DNA of 64,000 nucleotides from DASUAS01 sp963841415 (GTDB taxonomy: Bacteria > Actinomycetota > Acidimicrobiia > IMCC26256 > DASPTH01): the NCBI GenBank assembly GCA_963841415.1, contig CAWJCN010000003.1, positions 930,001 through 994,000 of the forward strand, in the 5' to 3' direction. The notes below the pieces were generated by a model that was not told where the DNA came from, ran no database searches, and worked only from the letters and a program-made list of their open reading frames with translations. Shown here one piece after another: positions 55,044 to 62,206 of this stretch (the first letter of the stretch is position 1; each line of letters opens with the position of its first letter). The translations under genes and the position numbers were made by a program.

Positions 55044-55756
55044 CCGACGTCACCGAGATCGCCGACGGCATCTACCGCATCAGCACCTTCGTGCCCGAGA
55101 TCGGCCCGACCGGCTTCACGTTCAATCAATTCCTCGTGGACGCGGACGAGCCGCTCCTCTTCCACACCGGCCTGCGCCACATGTTCCCGCCGGTCTCCGC
55201 GGCCATCGCCACCGTGATGCCGGTCGACCGGTTGCGGTGGATCATGTTCGGGCACCTCGAGGCCGACGAGTGTGGCGCGATGAACGAATTCCTGGCGGCC
55301 GCGCCCGACGCGCAGGTCGCGCACGGCGCACTCGGTTGCATGGTGTCGATCGACGATCTCGCCGACCGCGACCCGCGCCCGCTCGGTCCCGACGAAGTGC
55401 TCGATCTCGGCGGCAAGCGCGTGCGCAACCTCGACACCCCGCACGTGCCGCACGGTTGGGACGCGCACGCGATCCACGAGGAGACGACGAACACGCTCTT
55501 CTGCGGCGACCTCCTGAGCCAGGTGGGGCAGGGGCCTGCGATCACGGGAGACGACCTGGTCGAGGCGGCGGGCGTCGCCGAGGACATGTTCCAGGCCACG
55601 TGTCTCACGCCGCAGACTGGAAGCACGATCCGCGCGCTCGCCGACCTCGCGCCGGCCCGCCTGGCGGTGATGCACGGCTCGTCGTTCGAGGGCGACAGCA
55701 CCGCGGCGCTGCGCGCGCTGGCCGACGACTACGACCGCCGTCTCAGCGCGAACTGA
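55040..55756 (+). CDS. MBL-fold metallo-hydrolase of the flavodiiron (FDP) type
   Basis: The 238-residue protein has a metallo-beta-lactamase fold with IMFGHLEADECGAMNEFLAA. Its H-x-E-x-D-E cluster replaces the usual HxHxDH, as in flavodiiron proteins and ODP-type oxygen sensors. NLDTPHVPHGWDAHAI, LFCGDLLSQVGQGPAI and LAVMHGSSFEGD supply further ligands. Such domains hold a non-haem di-iron site that reduces or binds O2 or NO; here the flavodoxin domain is missing. It has its own ribosome site (AGGAGAAG) and is coupled to the small gene upstream. A role in oxygen sensing or detoxification is inferred. Confidence 0.8.
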   Translation: MTDVTEIADGIYRISTFVPEIGPTGFTFNQFLVDADEPLLFHTGLRHMFPPVSAAIATVMPVDRLRWIMFGHLEADECGAMNEFLAAAPDAQVAHGALGCMVSIDDLADRDPRPLGPDEVLDLGGKRVRNLDTPHVPHGWDAHAIHEETTNTLFCGDLLSQVGQGPAITGDDLVEAAGVAEDMFQATCLTPQTGSTIRALADLAPARLAVMHGSSFEGDSTAALRALADDYDRRLSAN

Positions 55757-55767
55757 CGGTTCCCGCG

Positions 55768-55773
55768 TAGCCT
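55768..55773 (+). promoter_or_regulatory. -10 element of leaderless monooxygenase gene
   Basis: TAGCCT lies 8 bases before the GTG at 55782, with no ribosome site. Confidence 0.45.
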
Positions 55774-55781
55774 CGCACTCC

Positions 55782-57344
55782 GTGGTGCAGGAGGACACGC
55801 AAGGGAGGCGTGGCCGGACGGCCGCGACGCCGTCGCCGAGTCGACCGGCGTTGCCGGAGTGGTTGGACGTGGTGGTCGTCGGTGCCGGTGTGTCCGGTAT
55901 CGGCGCGGCCTGGCACCTGCGCGACGCGTTGCCCGACCTGACCTTCACGGTGCTGGAGGCGCGTGACGCGATCGGCGGAACCTGGGATCTCTTCCGGTAT
56001 CCGGGCGTTCGGTCCGACTCCGATCTGCAGACGTACGCGTACGCGTGGAAGCCCTGGACGACGCCCGACACGCTCGCCGAAGGCGACGCCATCCTCCGCT
56101 ATCTCGACGACGCCGTCGACGACAACGACCTGCGCCGCCACCTCCGCCTCGGACATCGGGTGCGACGCGTGGCATGGTCGTCGACGGAATCGTGCTGGAC
56201 CGTCGATGCCGAACGCGTCGACACTGGTGAAGCGGTGCGGTTCCGCTGCTGGTGGGTCATCGCCACGACCGGTTACTACCGCCACGACCGGGGTCACCTC
56301 CCGGAGTTCGCCGGGCTCGAGCAATTCGACGGCCCGTTCGTCCACGCCCAGGACTGGCCCGCCGACCTCGAGGTCGACGGACAACGCGTGGTCGTCATCG
56401 GGAGCGGCGCGACCGCGGCGACGCTCATCCCCGCGCTGGTCGATCGCGGCGCGCGGGTCACGATGCTGCAACGATCGCCGGGCTACTACGTGTCGTTGCC
56501 GCGCCGGGATCCGATCGCCGACGCGTTCCGCAGTCACCTGTCGCCCGAGCGCGCCTACGTGTGGACGTGTCGCAAGAACCAAGGGACGCAAGCACTGTTC
56601 TATCGACTCTGCCGCTGGCGACCCGACGTCATGCGACGGGTGCTGATCGGCGATGTCGCTCGCCGCCTCCCCGACGGCTACGACGTCGGCCGTCACTTCA
56701 CGCCCGACTACGCGCCATGGGACCAGCGCATGTGCATCGTGCCGGGCGGCGACCTGTTCCGCGCCATATCGTCCGGGCGCACCGACGTCGTCACCGGTGT
56801 CATCGACACCTTCACCGAGCGCGGGATGCGGTTGACGACCGGTGAGGAGCTCGACGCCGACATCGTGGTCGCTGCCACCGGGCTCGAGGTGCTCGCGCTC
56901 GGCGACGTCGAAGTCGTCGTCGACGGCGAGCTGCTCCCCGCGGGCGAGCGCGTGGTCTACAAGAGCGTGATGCTCTCCGACGTTCCGAACTTCGCGTACG
57001 TGTTCGGTTACACGAACGCGTCGTGGACGCTGAAGGTAGACCTCGCGTGCGCGTGGATCTGCCGCGTGCTCGAGCACATGCGACGCACGGGCGCGAGCAA
57101 GGCGGTGGCGACACCCGACGACCCGCAGATGCCCACCAGCTCGATGCTCGACCTCGCGGCGGGCTACCTCCTGCGGGCGGCGGATCGCGTTCCGCGCCAG
57201 GGCACCGGCGCGTGGTCGGTGCCGAAGAGCTACCGCACCGACGCGCGCCGGCTCCTGCGCGCCTCCCTCGACGACGGCATCCTGCGCTTCTCGCGTCCGG
57301 TGGGTGCTGGTGCGGTGGTCAGCGCAACCGCGCAGGCGCGCTGA
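55782..57344 (+). CDS. Flavin-containing (Baeyer-Villiger type) monooxygenase
   Basis: The 520-residue protein has an FAD motif (VVVVGAGVSGIGAAWHL), GGTWDLFRYPGVRSDSDLQT typical of Baeyer-Villiger enzymes, and FDGPFVHAQDWPADL, which fits the fingerprint FxGxxxHxxxWP. VVVIGSGATAATLIPALVDR is the NADPH motif and DADIVVAATGLEVL follows. It would insert oxygen next to a ketone or oxidise a soft heteroatom. The downstream order with TetR and an O2-binding type MBL protein suggests a small catabolic or detoxification unit. The natural substrate is unknown. Confidence 0.87.
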   Translation: MVQEDTQGRRGRTAATPSPSRPALPEWLDVVVVGAGVSGIGAAWHLRDALPDLTFTVLEARDAIGGTWDLFRYPGVRSDSDLQTYAYAWKPWTTPDTLAEGDAILRYLDDAVDDNDLRRHLRLGHRVRRVAWSSTESCWTVDAERVDTGEAVRFRCWWVIATTGYYRHDRGHLPEFAGLEQFDGPFVHAQDWPADLEVDGQRVVVIGSGATAATLIPALVDRGARVTMLQRSPGYYVSLPRRDPIADAFRSHLSPERAYVWTCRKNQGTQALFYRLCRWRPDVMRRVLIGDVARRLPDGYDVGRHFTPDYAPWDQRMCIVPGGDLFRAISSGRTDVVTGVIDTFTERGMRLTTGEELDADIVVAATGLEVLALGDVEVVVDGELLPAGERVVYKSVMLSDVPNFAYVFGYTNASWTLKVDLACAWICRVLEHMRRTGASKAVATPDDPQMPTSSMLDLAAGYLLRAADRVPRQGTGAWSVPKSYRTDARRLLRASLDDGILRFSRPVGAGAVVSATAQAR

Positions 57345-57600
57345 CTGCCGCGACCTCGACCGGGACGCCGGTGATCTGCAGCATCCCGCTCACCGGTTCG
57401 AACGATCCGGAGCCGCTCGGGCCGAGCAGGTTCACGTTGACGCCGGGGTAGGCCTGGGCATTCGGCATGCCCGCAGTCGAGTGGCTGTCGAACCCGTGGG
57501 ACATCGCGACGACGCCCGGCCGAGCCGTTCGGCCGCTCCGCTGGTTGTGGCGCGTCTTCGCACGTCGGGCCGATCGGCGCTGGAGAGAGCCACGTGCACG
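57319..57600 (-). pseudogene. Remnant of a molybdopterin-dependent oxidoreductase C-terminus
   Basis: On the minus strand the frame reads RPGVVAMSHGFDSHSTAGMP, NAQAYPGVNVNLLGPSGSG and SFEPVSGMLQITGVPVEVA, and stops at 57319. The G-V-V-A-M-S-H-G, G-V-N-x-N and S-x-M-x-x-x-T-G-x-P-V-x-V pattern is that of the molybdopterin-dinucleotide-binding end of DMSO-reductase-family dehydrogenases. Upstream, only a degraded stretch (KTRHNQRS) remains before codon patterns dissolve. It overlaps the 3' end of the monooxygenase gene by about 26 bases. The identification rests on motif memory. Confidence 0.4.
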
Positions 57601-57606
57601 AGTGCG

Positions 57607-57951
57607 TCAGGGTGGGCCTTCGCGGTCACCTTCACTGGAGTGCATGGCTTCTTCGTCGAGATCGTCAAACGCGTGCGTCGAGTACACAACTCCCCCCCAC
57701 GTGCCGAAGAACAGAGCCGCGTACGCACCGATCCCCACACCGAGGCCGACCCAGCCGTACCAAGACTCCTTGTCGCTGATCGCCAACCCCATCATTCCGA
57801 TCGCGAGAGCGATCGTGACGGGGAGGGCGATGAGTATCCCGAGGATGACCGAGCGCACCATCGTGCGCTCGGCCGCGAGTTGACGTTCGAGGCCTCCTGA
57901 CTCGTGTCGAGCCGGGGTTGTGCCCGAGACTTGGACATCTGTCGAGGGCAT
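57607..57951 (-). CDS. Small two-helix membrane protein at the end of the Rieske operon
   Basis: The 114-residue protein has a soluble N-terminus (about 1-36), helix 1 (VILGILIALPVTIALAIGMM, about 38-60) and helix 2 (WVGLGVGIGAYAALFFGTWG, about 70-90). An acidic tail (DDLDEEAMHSSEGD) follows. A strong ribosome site (GGAGGGAGGC) precedes the ATG at 57951. It lies 67 bases after the Rieske gene on the same strand. I recognise no family; it may be a small subunit or assembly factor of the same electron-transfer complex. Confidence 0.6.
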   Translation of the reverse strand: MPSTDVQVSGTTPARHESGGLERQLAAERTMVRSVILGILIALPVTIALAIGMMGLAISDKESWYGWVGLGVGIGAYAALFFGTWGGVVYSTHAFDDLDEEAMHSSEGDREGPP

Positions 57952-58018
57952 GCAGCCTCCCTCCGAGAGCCTCATCTTCTGCACCGAGTGACGGACCCCC
58001 CACCCGAAATGCGTCGAG

Positions 58019-58864
58019 TCAGACGCACAGTGGTCCCTCGGGAGATTGGTCGGTCGTGTTGGTGCCGATCGGTGGGCCGAGCACGACGGTGCCCGTGTCG
58101 ACGGTGAAGGTGCCGCCCGAGATCGTGAACGGAAAGCGGTCCATGCCGCGTGGTGCGGGTCCGCCTTGCTTTTCGCCGACGCGGTTGTACTTGGAGCCGT
58201 GGCAGGGGCATTCGAACCACTGTGAGGTGTCGCACCAGGGAACCCGGCAGCCGAGGTGCGGGCACTTCTGGTAGAGCGCGACGTATCCGAGCTCCATCCC
58301 GGCGATGATCGGCGGCGTGTAGGCGGCGACCTTCTTGGCCTTTGCCACGTCTGCCTTCGGGTAGGGCGTGAGGTAGGCCTTGGCCGTCGCGTTGTAGAAG
58401 GGCTGCTTCTTCGCGATTGCTGCCTGCACGTCGGCGACGCTGCCGACTTGGATCTTTCCTCCGAAGCCGCCCGTGCTCGTTGCAGGCCAGAGAAAGGCAA
58501 GGGTCGACGCGCCGAAGGTCGTGACGCCGAGTCCGATGCCCAGAAGGATCGAGCGGTTGAAGAACTGGCGTCGGGTGATGCCGAGGGCGTCATCACTGGG
58601 CGCGCGGCGGACCGGGACCGCGACCTCGCGTCGTGTGGGTGCGACGGCCCGAGGAGTGAGCGCTCGTTCAGACGGCGTTCCCGGTTCCGCGCGAACGCTG
58701 GTGGATGTCTTCGCGTGAAGCCACGCCGGTTCGGCGTCCGCTCCACGGTCCTGGCGGCGGGTGGCTCGGCTGAGACGGCCGATGGTCCTTTCGGAGTGAC
58801 GCATCGTGATCATCGCGAGGACTGCGAGGAGGCCGAGTGTGAGAAGAAGGACGGTGACGAGCAT
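58019..58864 (-). CDS. Rieske [2Fe-2S] iron-sulfur protein (QcrA-like)
   Basis: The 281 residues have an N-terminal helix (about 2-21), a basic linker, a Tat-like second helix (TRRQFFNRSILLGIGLG, about 98-127) and the Rieske fold. Ligands are C201 and H203 (CPHLGC) and C219 and H222 (CPCHGS); C206 and C221 form the usual disulfide. Actinobacterial QcrA has similar helices before the cluster domain. There is no cytochrome b or c gene beside it, so it probably feeds another acceptor, perhaps the cupredoxin encoded just upstream. The ribosome site is GAGGAGGTG. Confidence 0.85.
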   Translation of the reverse strand: MLVTVLLLTLGLLAVLAMITMRHSERTIGRLSRATRRQDRGADAEPAWLHAKTSTSVRAEPGTPSERALTPRAVAPTRREVAVPVRRAPSDDALGITRRQFFNRSILLGIGLGVTTFGASTLAFLWPATSTGGFGGKIQVGSVADVQAAIAKKQPFYNATAKAYLTPYPKADVAKAKKVAAYTPPIIAGMELGYVALYQKCPHLGCRVPWCDTSQWFECPCHGSKYNRVGEKQGGPAPRGMDRFPFTISGGTFTVDTGTVVLGPPIGTNTTDQSPEGPLCV

Positions 58865-58926
58865 CTCAGTGCAACACCTCCTCTCTGTGTCCGCCGATCG
58901 CGGGCGCGTGCCCACGCCGACGGGTC

Positions 58927-59343
58927 CTATGGCGTGACGGTGATCGTGCCGACCATCCCTGCCGCGCGGTGACCCGGGACGCTGCAGAAGAACGTGTATC
59001 GGCCGGGTCGGTCGAGTCGAAGGCCCCCGGTCTTCGTCGAGCCGGCGTCGGCGCTGACGATCGTCCCGATCCCTTCGACCGTGAAGGTGTGGAACGCGTC
59101 GAGCGCGTGCAGCCGGATGGCGACGTTCTCGCCCGCGTGCACGACGATCGAATCGGGATCGAACGCGAACGACCGCGCGGTCACAGGGATGACGCGGGCG
59201 TTCGGGGCGACGGGTCGATTGGTCGGGGATGATCCGCGGCTTGCGCTGCTGCTTCCTCCGCTCCCCCCGCATGCGCTCATGCTGATGGCGAACATCGCTG
59301 CGAACACCGGTACCAGGTCCCGCCGCTTCGCTGCGCCTGTCAC
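58927..59343 (-). CDS. Cupredoxin-family lipoprotein (plastocyanin/azurin-like)
   Basis: The 138-residue protein has a lipoprotein signal (ISMSAC, lipid on C25) and a Ser/Gly linker. A blue-copper domain with complete type 1 ligands follows: H85 (DAFHTF), C120 and H125 (FFCSVPGH) and M130 (AAGM). It would carry electrons outside the membrane. The GTG start overlaps the stop of the UspA gene as GTGA, and the Rieske gene follows 62 bases downstream, so the pair probably exchange electrons. Confidence 0.85.
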   Translation of the reverse strand: MTGAAKRRDLVPVFAAMFAISMSACGGSGGSSSASRGSSPTNRPVAPNARVIPVTARSFAFDPDSIVVHAGENVAIRLHALDAFHTFTVEGIGTIVSADAGSTKTGGLRLDRPGRYTFFCSVPGHRAAGMVGTITVTP

Positions 59344-59885
59344 CGCGCGCGCCGACGATCGGTCGGGAGCGGGCGGCGTTCGGCGGCGACAGGGAGGTCA
59401 CTCTCGGGTGCGCGCGAGCTCGCCAGCTCCGGGTACGACGACATTCGGGCGGACGACATTGGGGCGGGAGCGCGGATGATGACGACGGGACAGTCGGCAT
59501 GGTTTGCGCAACGCGTGCTGATGGATCCCCGGAGCAGCCGGTGCCAACGACCCGCTCGCCTTCCGACCACGAGGAGGTGCGCATCCCGCGCCTGCTCGAC
59601 CAAGGCACGCGCGGCGTCACCCGGCACGACGACCCGGCGGATCCTGGGGTCGAGTGCGTCGAGGGCGAGCTCTTCGCGCACGACGCGCTCCTGGGTCGCA
59701 CGGGCGGACTCCTCGAGGATCTCGGGCTCCAGGACCACCGGGCCAACCGGTGACGCGGTGCCGACCGCCGGGCTGTACACGGTGACGACCTCGAGATCAG
59801 CGTCATGGCGTTGTGCGAAGCCGTAGGCCCAGCACAACGCGCTGCGAGCCGCGGAACCTGCGTTCACTCCGACGACGATGTGCAT
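59340..59885 (-). CDS. Universal stress protein (UspA) family protein, copy 1
   Basis: The 181-residue protein has an N-terminal strand-loop (MHIVVGVNAGSAARSALCWA) and the ATP-type motif LLVVGRRAGRWHRLLRGSIS, then DCPVVIIRAPAP. A 35-residue unstructured tail follows. The G-x2-G-x9-G-S/T pattern suggests nucleotide binding. It heads the operon UspA-cupredoxin-Rieske-membrane protein. The ATG at 59885 has AGAGGTG upstream. Its promoter lies opposite the TetR gene promoter with the palindromic TACATGTA region (59949-59972). Confidence 0.8.
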   Translation of the reverse strand: MHIVVGVNAGSAARSALCWAYGFAQRHDADLEVVTVYSPAVGTASPVGPVVLEPEILEESARATQERVVREELALDALDPRIRRVVVPGDAARALVEQARDAHLLVVGRRAGRWHRLLRGSISTRCANHADCPVVIIRAPAPMSSARMSSYPELASSRAPESDLPVAAERRPLPTDRRRAR

Positions 59886-59948
59886 GGCACCTCTTTGCTC
59901 CTCGGCGGAGCGACGGCCGGAAGCCTCGGCTCCGCGACCCAGGGGCTG

Positions 59949-59972
59949 TGTACTAGTATACCTACATGTACA
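59949..59972. promoter_or_regulatory. Palindromic operator candidate between UspA and TetR genes
   Basis: TGTAC (59949-59953) and GTACA (59968-59972) bracket a 24-bp A/T-rich region containing the palindromes GTATAC (59956-59961) and TACATGTA (59963-59970). It is the most A/T-rich part of a divergent gap. TACATGTA recurs at 62129-62136 before the NuoF-like gene. Confidence 0.5.
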
Positions 59973-60003
59973 GGAAGCGCCCAACGGGTCAGGACCTCGA
60001 TTG

Positions 60004-61011
60004 GTGACGGGCGCCGAGACGGGAGACGGGCGCCGGGCGCGCACCGGGCGGGATGCGCCATTGACGAGAGACGAGATCACCGCGACGGCACTCCGCGCGG
60101 CGGAACGTGGCGAGCTCGACGCCATGACGATGCGCAGCCTCGCCGACGAGCTCGGCGTCACCGCGATGGCCCTCTACTCGCACGTCGCCAGCAAGGACGA
60201 GATCCTCGACGAGATCATCGATGCAGTGCTGGCCCACGAAGCGATGCCGCCGCCTGTCGACGGTGCCGACTGGAAGGCTTGGACGCTCACCGCGGCCGAG
60301 CGACTGCAGGGCGTGCTCGTCCGCTACCCGGCGCTGCTCGACCGCTACTGCCGTCGTCCCGTCGGCGTCCCGGCCGCGCTCCGGCGCATGGAGGCATCGT
60401 TGGAGGTGTTGCGCGGTGCCGGCTTCGACGCCGACGAGTGCGTGGCCGCGTACGCCACCGTCCACACCTACACGTTGGGCTTTGCGGCGTTGGAGATCGC
60501 CCGACAGGTGTCGAGCCGTGTCGATACTCGTACGAGCGTCGGCACGCTGACTGAAGCGTCGCCGCACTACTGGCCGGCGTTCTTCGCGAGCCTCGACGGG
60601 TCGGAGTTCCCCAACCTCACCCGGCTCACGCCGGACCTCACGACCTTCACCACCGAGCGGCAGTTCCACGACGGCCTGCTCGCGGTCCTCGCAGGGATCG
60701 ACGCGCGGCGGAGCAGCCGCGGCGCGGTTCCCATGGCCACGAGCAGCGCGAGACCTGAGCTCGTGGAAGGTGCACGCTGTCGACGGCAGCGTGCACGTCT
60801 CGGCGAGTGGATCTACCACGGCCATGTCGGACGCGCCGAGCCGGGCGATGTCGTTGCCCGAGATCGTGAGGGATGCGCGATCGACGGCAACCACCGCGTG
60901 CACTCACCCTCAGAACGTCTCGATTCGACGCCCACTTGGTGGGGGAGCGCCTCCTGCGAGGGCGTAGCGATCGAGCTCAACCGGACGCCAGCCAACTGCC
61001 GGGGGCTTTGA
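60004..61011 (+). CDS. TetR-family transcriptional regulator with run-on C-terminus
   Basis: The 335-residue frame begins with an acidic/basic linker and then the HTH (LTRDEITATALRAAERGELD, MRSLADELGVTAMALYSHVA, SKDEILDEIIDAVL). A TetR_C ligand domain reaches the typical end near FHDGLLAVLAGIDARR (about residue 234). The next 100 residues are compositionally odd, lie antisense to a possible aldolase fragment and overlap the UspA gene tail. The normal stop was probably lost. It is divergent from UspA copy 1 over the palindromic region at 59949 and is the likely regulator of both flanking operons. GTG 60004 or TTG 60001 are the start candidates. Confidence 0.7.
   Translation: MTGAETGDGRRARTGRDAPLTRDEITATALRAAERGELDAMTMRSLADELGVTAMALYSHVASKDEILDEIIDAVLAHEAMPPPVDGADWKAWTLTAAERLQGVLVRYPALLDRYCRRPVGVPAALRRMEASLEVLRGAGFDADECVAAYATVHTYTLGFAALEIARQVSSRVDTRTSVGTLTEASPHYWPAFFASLDGSEFPNLTRLTPDLTTFTTERQFHDGLLAVLAGIDARRSSRGAVPMATSSARPELVEGARCRRQRARLGEWIYHGHVGRAEPGDVVARDREGCAIDGNHRVHSPSERLDSTPTWWGSASCEGVAIELNRTPANCRGL
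60740..60903 (-). pseudogene. Possible class II aldolase fragment
   Basis: On the minus strand HAVVAVDRASLTISGNDIAR, LGASDMAVVDPLAETCTLP and STACTFHELR resemble the T-x-S-G-x-D-x-x-x-L-x-x-x-D-M/L-x-x-V-D segment of fuculose-phosphate aldolase-type proteins. No start, no zinc-histidine region and no continuation are visible, so only a short relic could remain. Confidence 0.3.
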
Positions 61012-61470
61012 CGGAATCTCGAGATCATGGTCCGCGGCGAAGCGCGGTCCGTCAGCCGGCACGGAGACGACGGGTCGTCGAGCGTGATGCTGGACGAAGC
61101 GCTGCACGGGTCCCTCGGACCAATGACCGAGCCGGCGGTGACGATCGGCGCCGATGACGATGCACGACGCGTCCTTGGACCGAGCGAGGTCCAGCAATGC
61201 CGGGCCCGGCCGTCCAGAGAGGAGCTTGGTCTCGTAGGGCACCGCGCTCGCGCGCAGCGGTTGCGTCCACGGCCCGCGCAGATCGCGGCGGCGTTGCACG
61301 CGGATGCGGTCGCAGTCGATCTGGAGCGCGGCGAGCATCCATTCCGACACCGGCGAGATCGCGTACGCAACCACGACGACCGCGTCGTTGCGGGAAGCCT
61401 CGCGGACGGCCCATTGCAGCGCCGCTCGTGCGGCCGGTGAATCGTCGTAGCTCACCAGGATCGGTCGCAT
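60910..61470 (-). CDS. Universal stress protein (UspA) family protein, copy 2
   Basis: The 186-residue protein starts MRPILVSYDDSPAARAALQW and has ASCIVIGADRHRRLGHWSEG and PVQRFVQHHARRPVVSVPAD as the nucleotide-type loop. The C-terminal tail (about 146-186) is outside the UspA fold. It follows the DsbA-like gene with one base between stop and start, so the two are cotranscribed. Its 3' end overlaps the run-on part of the TetR gene on the other strand by about 100 bases, which again suggests that the TetR frame is too long. Confidence 0.8.
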   Translation of the reverse strand: MRPILVSYDDSPAARAALQWAVREASRNDAVVVVAYAISPVSEWMLAALQIDCDRIRVQRRRDLRGPWTQPLRASAVPYETKLLSGRPGPALLDLARSKDASCIVIGADRHRRLGHWSEGPVQRFVQHHARRPVVSVPADGPRFAADHDLEIPSKPPAVGWRPVELDRYALAGGAPPPSGRRIETF

Positions 61471-61471
61471 G

Positions 61472-62086
61472 TCAGCCTCGAGGCGAGCGACGCGAGCGAG
61501 AATGGTCGTGATGCCGTTGCCCGGCATCCCGACCGGGACTCGAGTCGGCTTCGACGAGGGCCGTGAGCTCGTCGAGCGCGTCGGCTTCGCGGAAGACGTA
61601 TCCGGTGGGGAGGAGGACGAGCGGAACGGCGGGATCGTCGAACCCTTCCCACGCTCGCTGCCACCCCTGCGCACGGATCGAGAGTCGTGGGACGGCGTGA
61701 CCGGTGAGATCTTCCACGACACGGCTGTCGCTCAGGTCGCAGCGGTCCTGCCAGTGCGCTCGGAACAGTGCCCTCCTCAGCGCGTGAGCGGGGTCGCCCT
61801 CCGACGACGCCAGGGCGGCGTTGGCGAGCGACACATCGACTGCGGGTGCCGTCCGGAGCGCGACCAGACCGTCACGGTTGACCGCTGCATGCGTGTGCCG
61901 TGTGCGTCGAGATCCTTCACGCACGCAGGCGATGCCGACGAACCGGCTCCGCGACGCGTGTCGACCATCGTGTCGCACCGCGCGCCACTCGATCCCGAAC
62001 CCGCGTTCGAGGAGCGCGTCCGCCAGGTCGCTGGCCATGCGGCTCAGCGGGCAGGCGAAGTCGCCGTACACGACCACTCCATCCAT
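61472..62086 (-). CDS. DsbA-family thioredoxin-fold protein
   Basis: The 204-residue protein begins VVYGDFACPLSRMASDLADA, a thioredoxin-type first strand and helix with a single-cysteine CPLS in place of CxxC. FGIEWRAVRHD follows, then a helical insert and RRALFRAHWQDRCDLSDSRV and ALDELTALVEADSS. It resembles the FrnE/2-hydroxychromene-2-carboxylate isomerase branch of DsbA, which acts with glutathione or mycothiol-like thiols in the cytosol. It has a strong ribosome site (GAGGAGG) and is divergent from the NuoF-like gene. The function is unknown. Confidence 0.7.
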   Translation of the reverse strand: MDGVVVYGDFACPLSRMASDLADALLERGFGIEWRAVRHDGRHASRSRFVGIACVREGSRRTRHTHAAVNRDGLVALRTAPAVDVSLANAALASSEGDPAHALRRALFRAHWQDRCDLSDSRVVEDLTGHAVPRLSIRAQGWQRAWEGFDDPAVPLVLLPTGYVFREADALDELTALVEADSSPGRDAGQRHHDHSRSRRSPRG

Positions 62087-62128
62087 CGCTCCTCCTCGTT
62101 CTCGCTCGTTCTCGTTCGTCGACCGCGT

Positions 62129-62153
62129 TACATGTATGCTACAACATTTAGTA
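62129..62153. promoter_or_regulatory. A/T-rich divergent promoter with TACATGTA palindrome
   Basis: TACATGTA (62129-62136) is followed by TAGTA at 62149-62153, parts that also occur, inverted and with different spacing, in the 59949-59972 region. It separates the DsbA-like and NuoF-like genes. A shared regulator is possible, most simply the TetR protein at 60004. Confidence 0.4.
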
Positions 62154-62206
62154 ATACCACAGAATAAGGACGGGCAGAGATCGCGTTCAGGTTCAGGAGG
62201 TCGACG

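Noticed and set aside
60745..60775. Residue run ARPELVEG in the TetR tail, similar to the RPELVEG translation of REP elements in sphingomonads
   Set aside because: The underlying DNA is only a short partial match and lacks the inverted second half, so it is probably chance.
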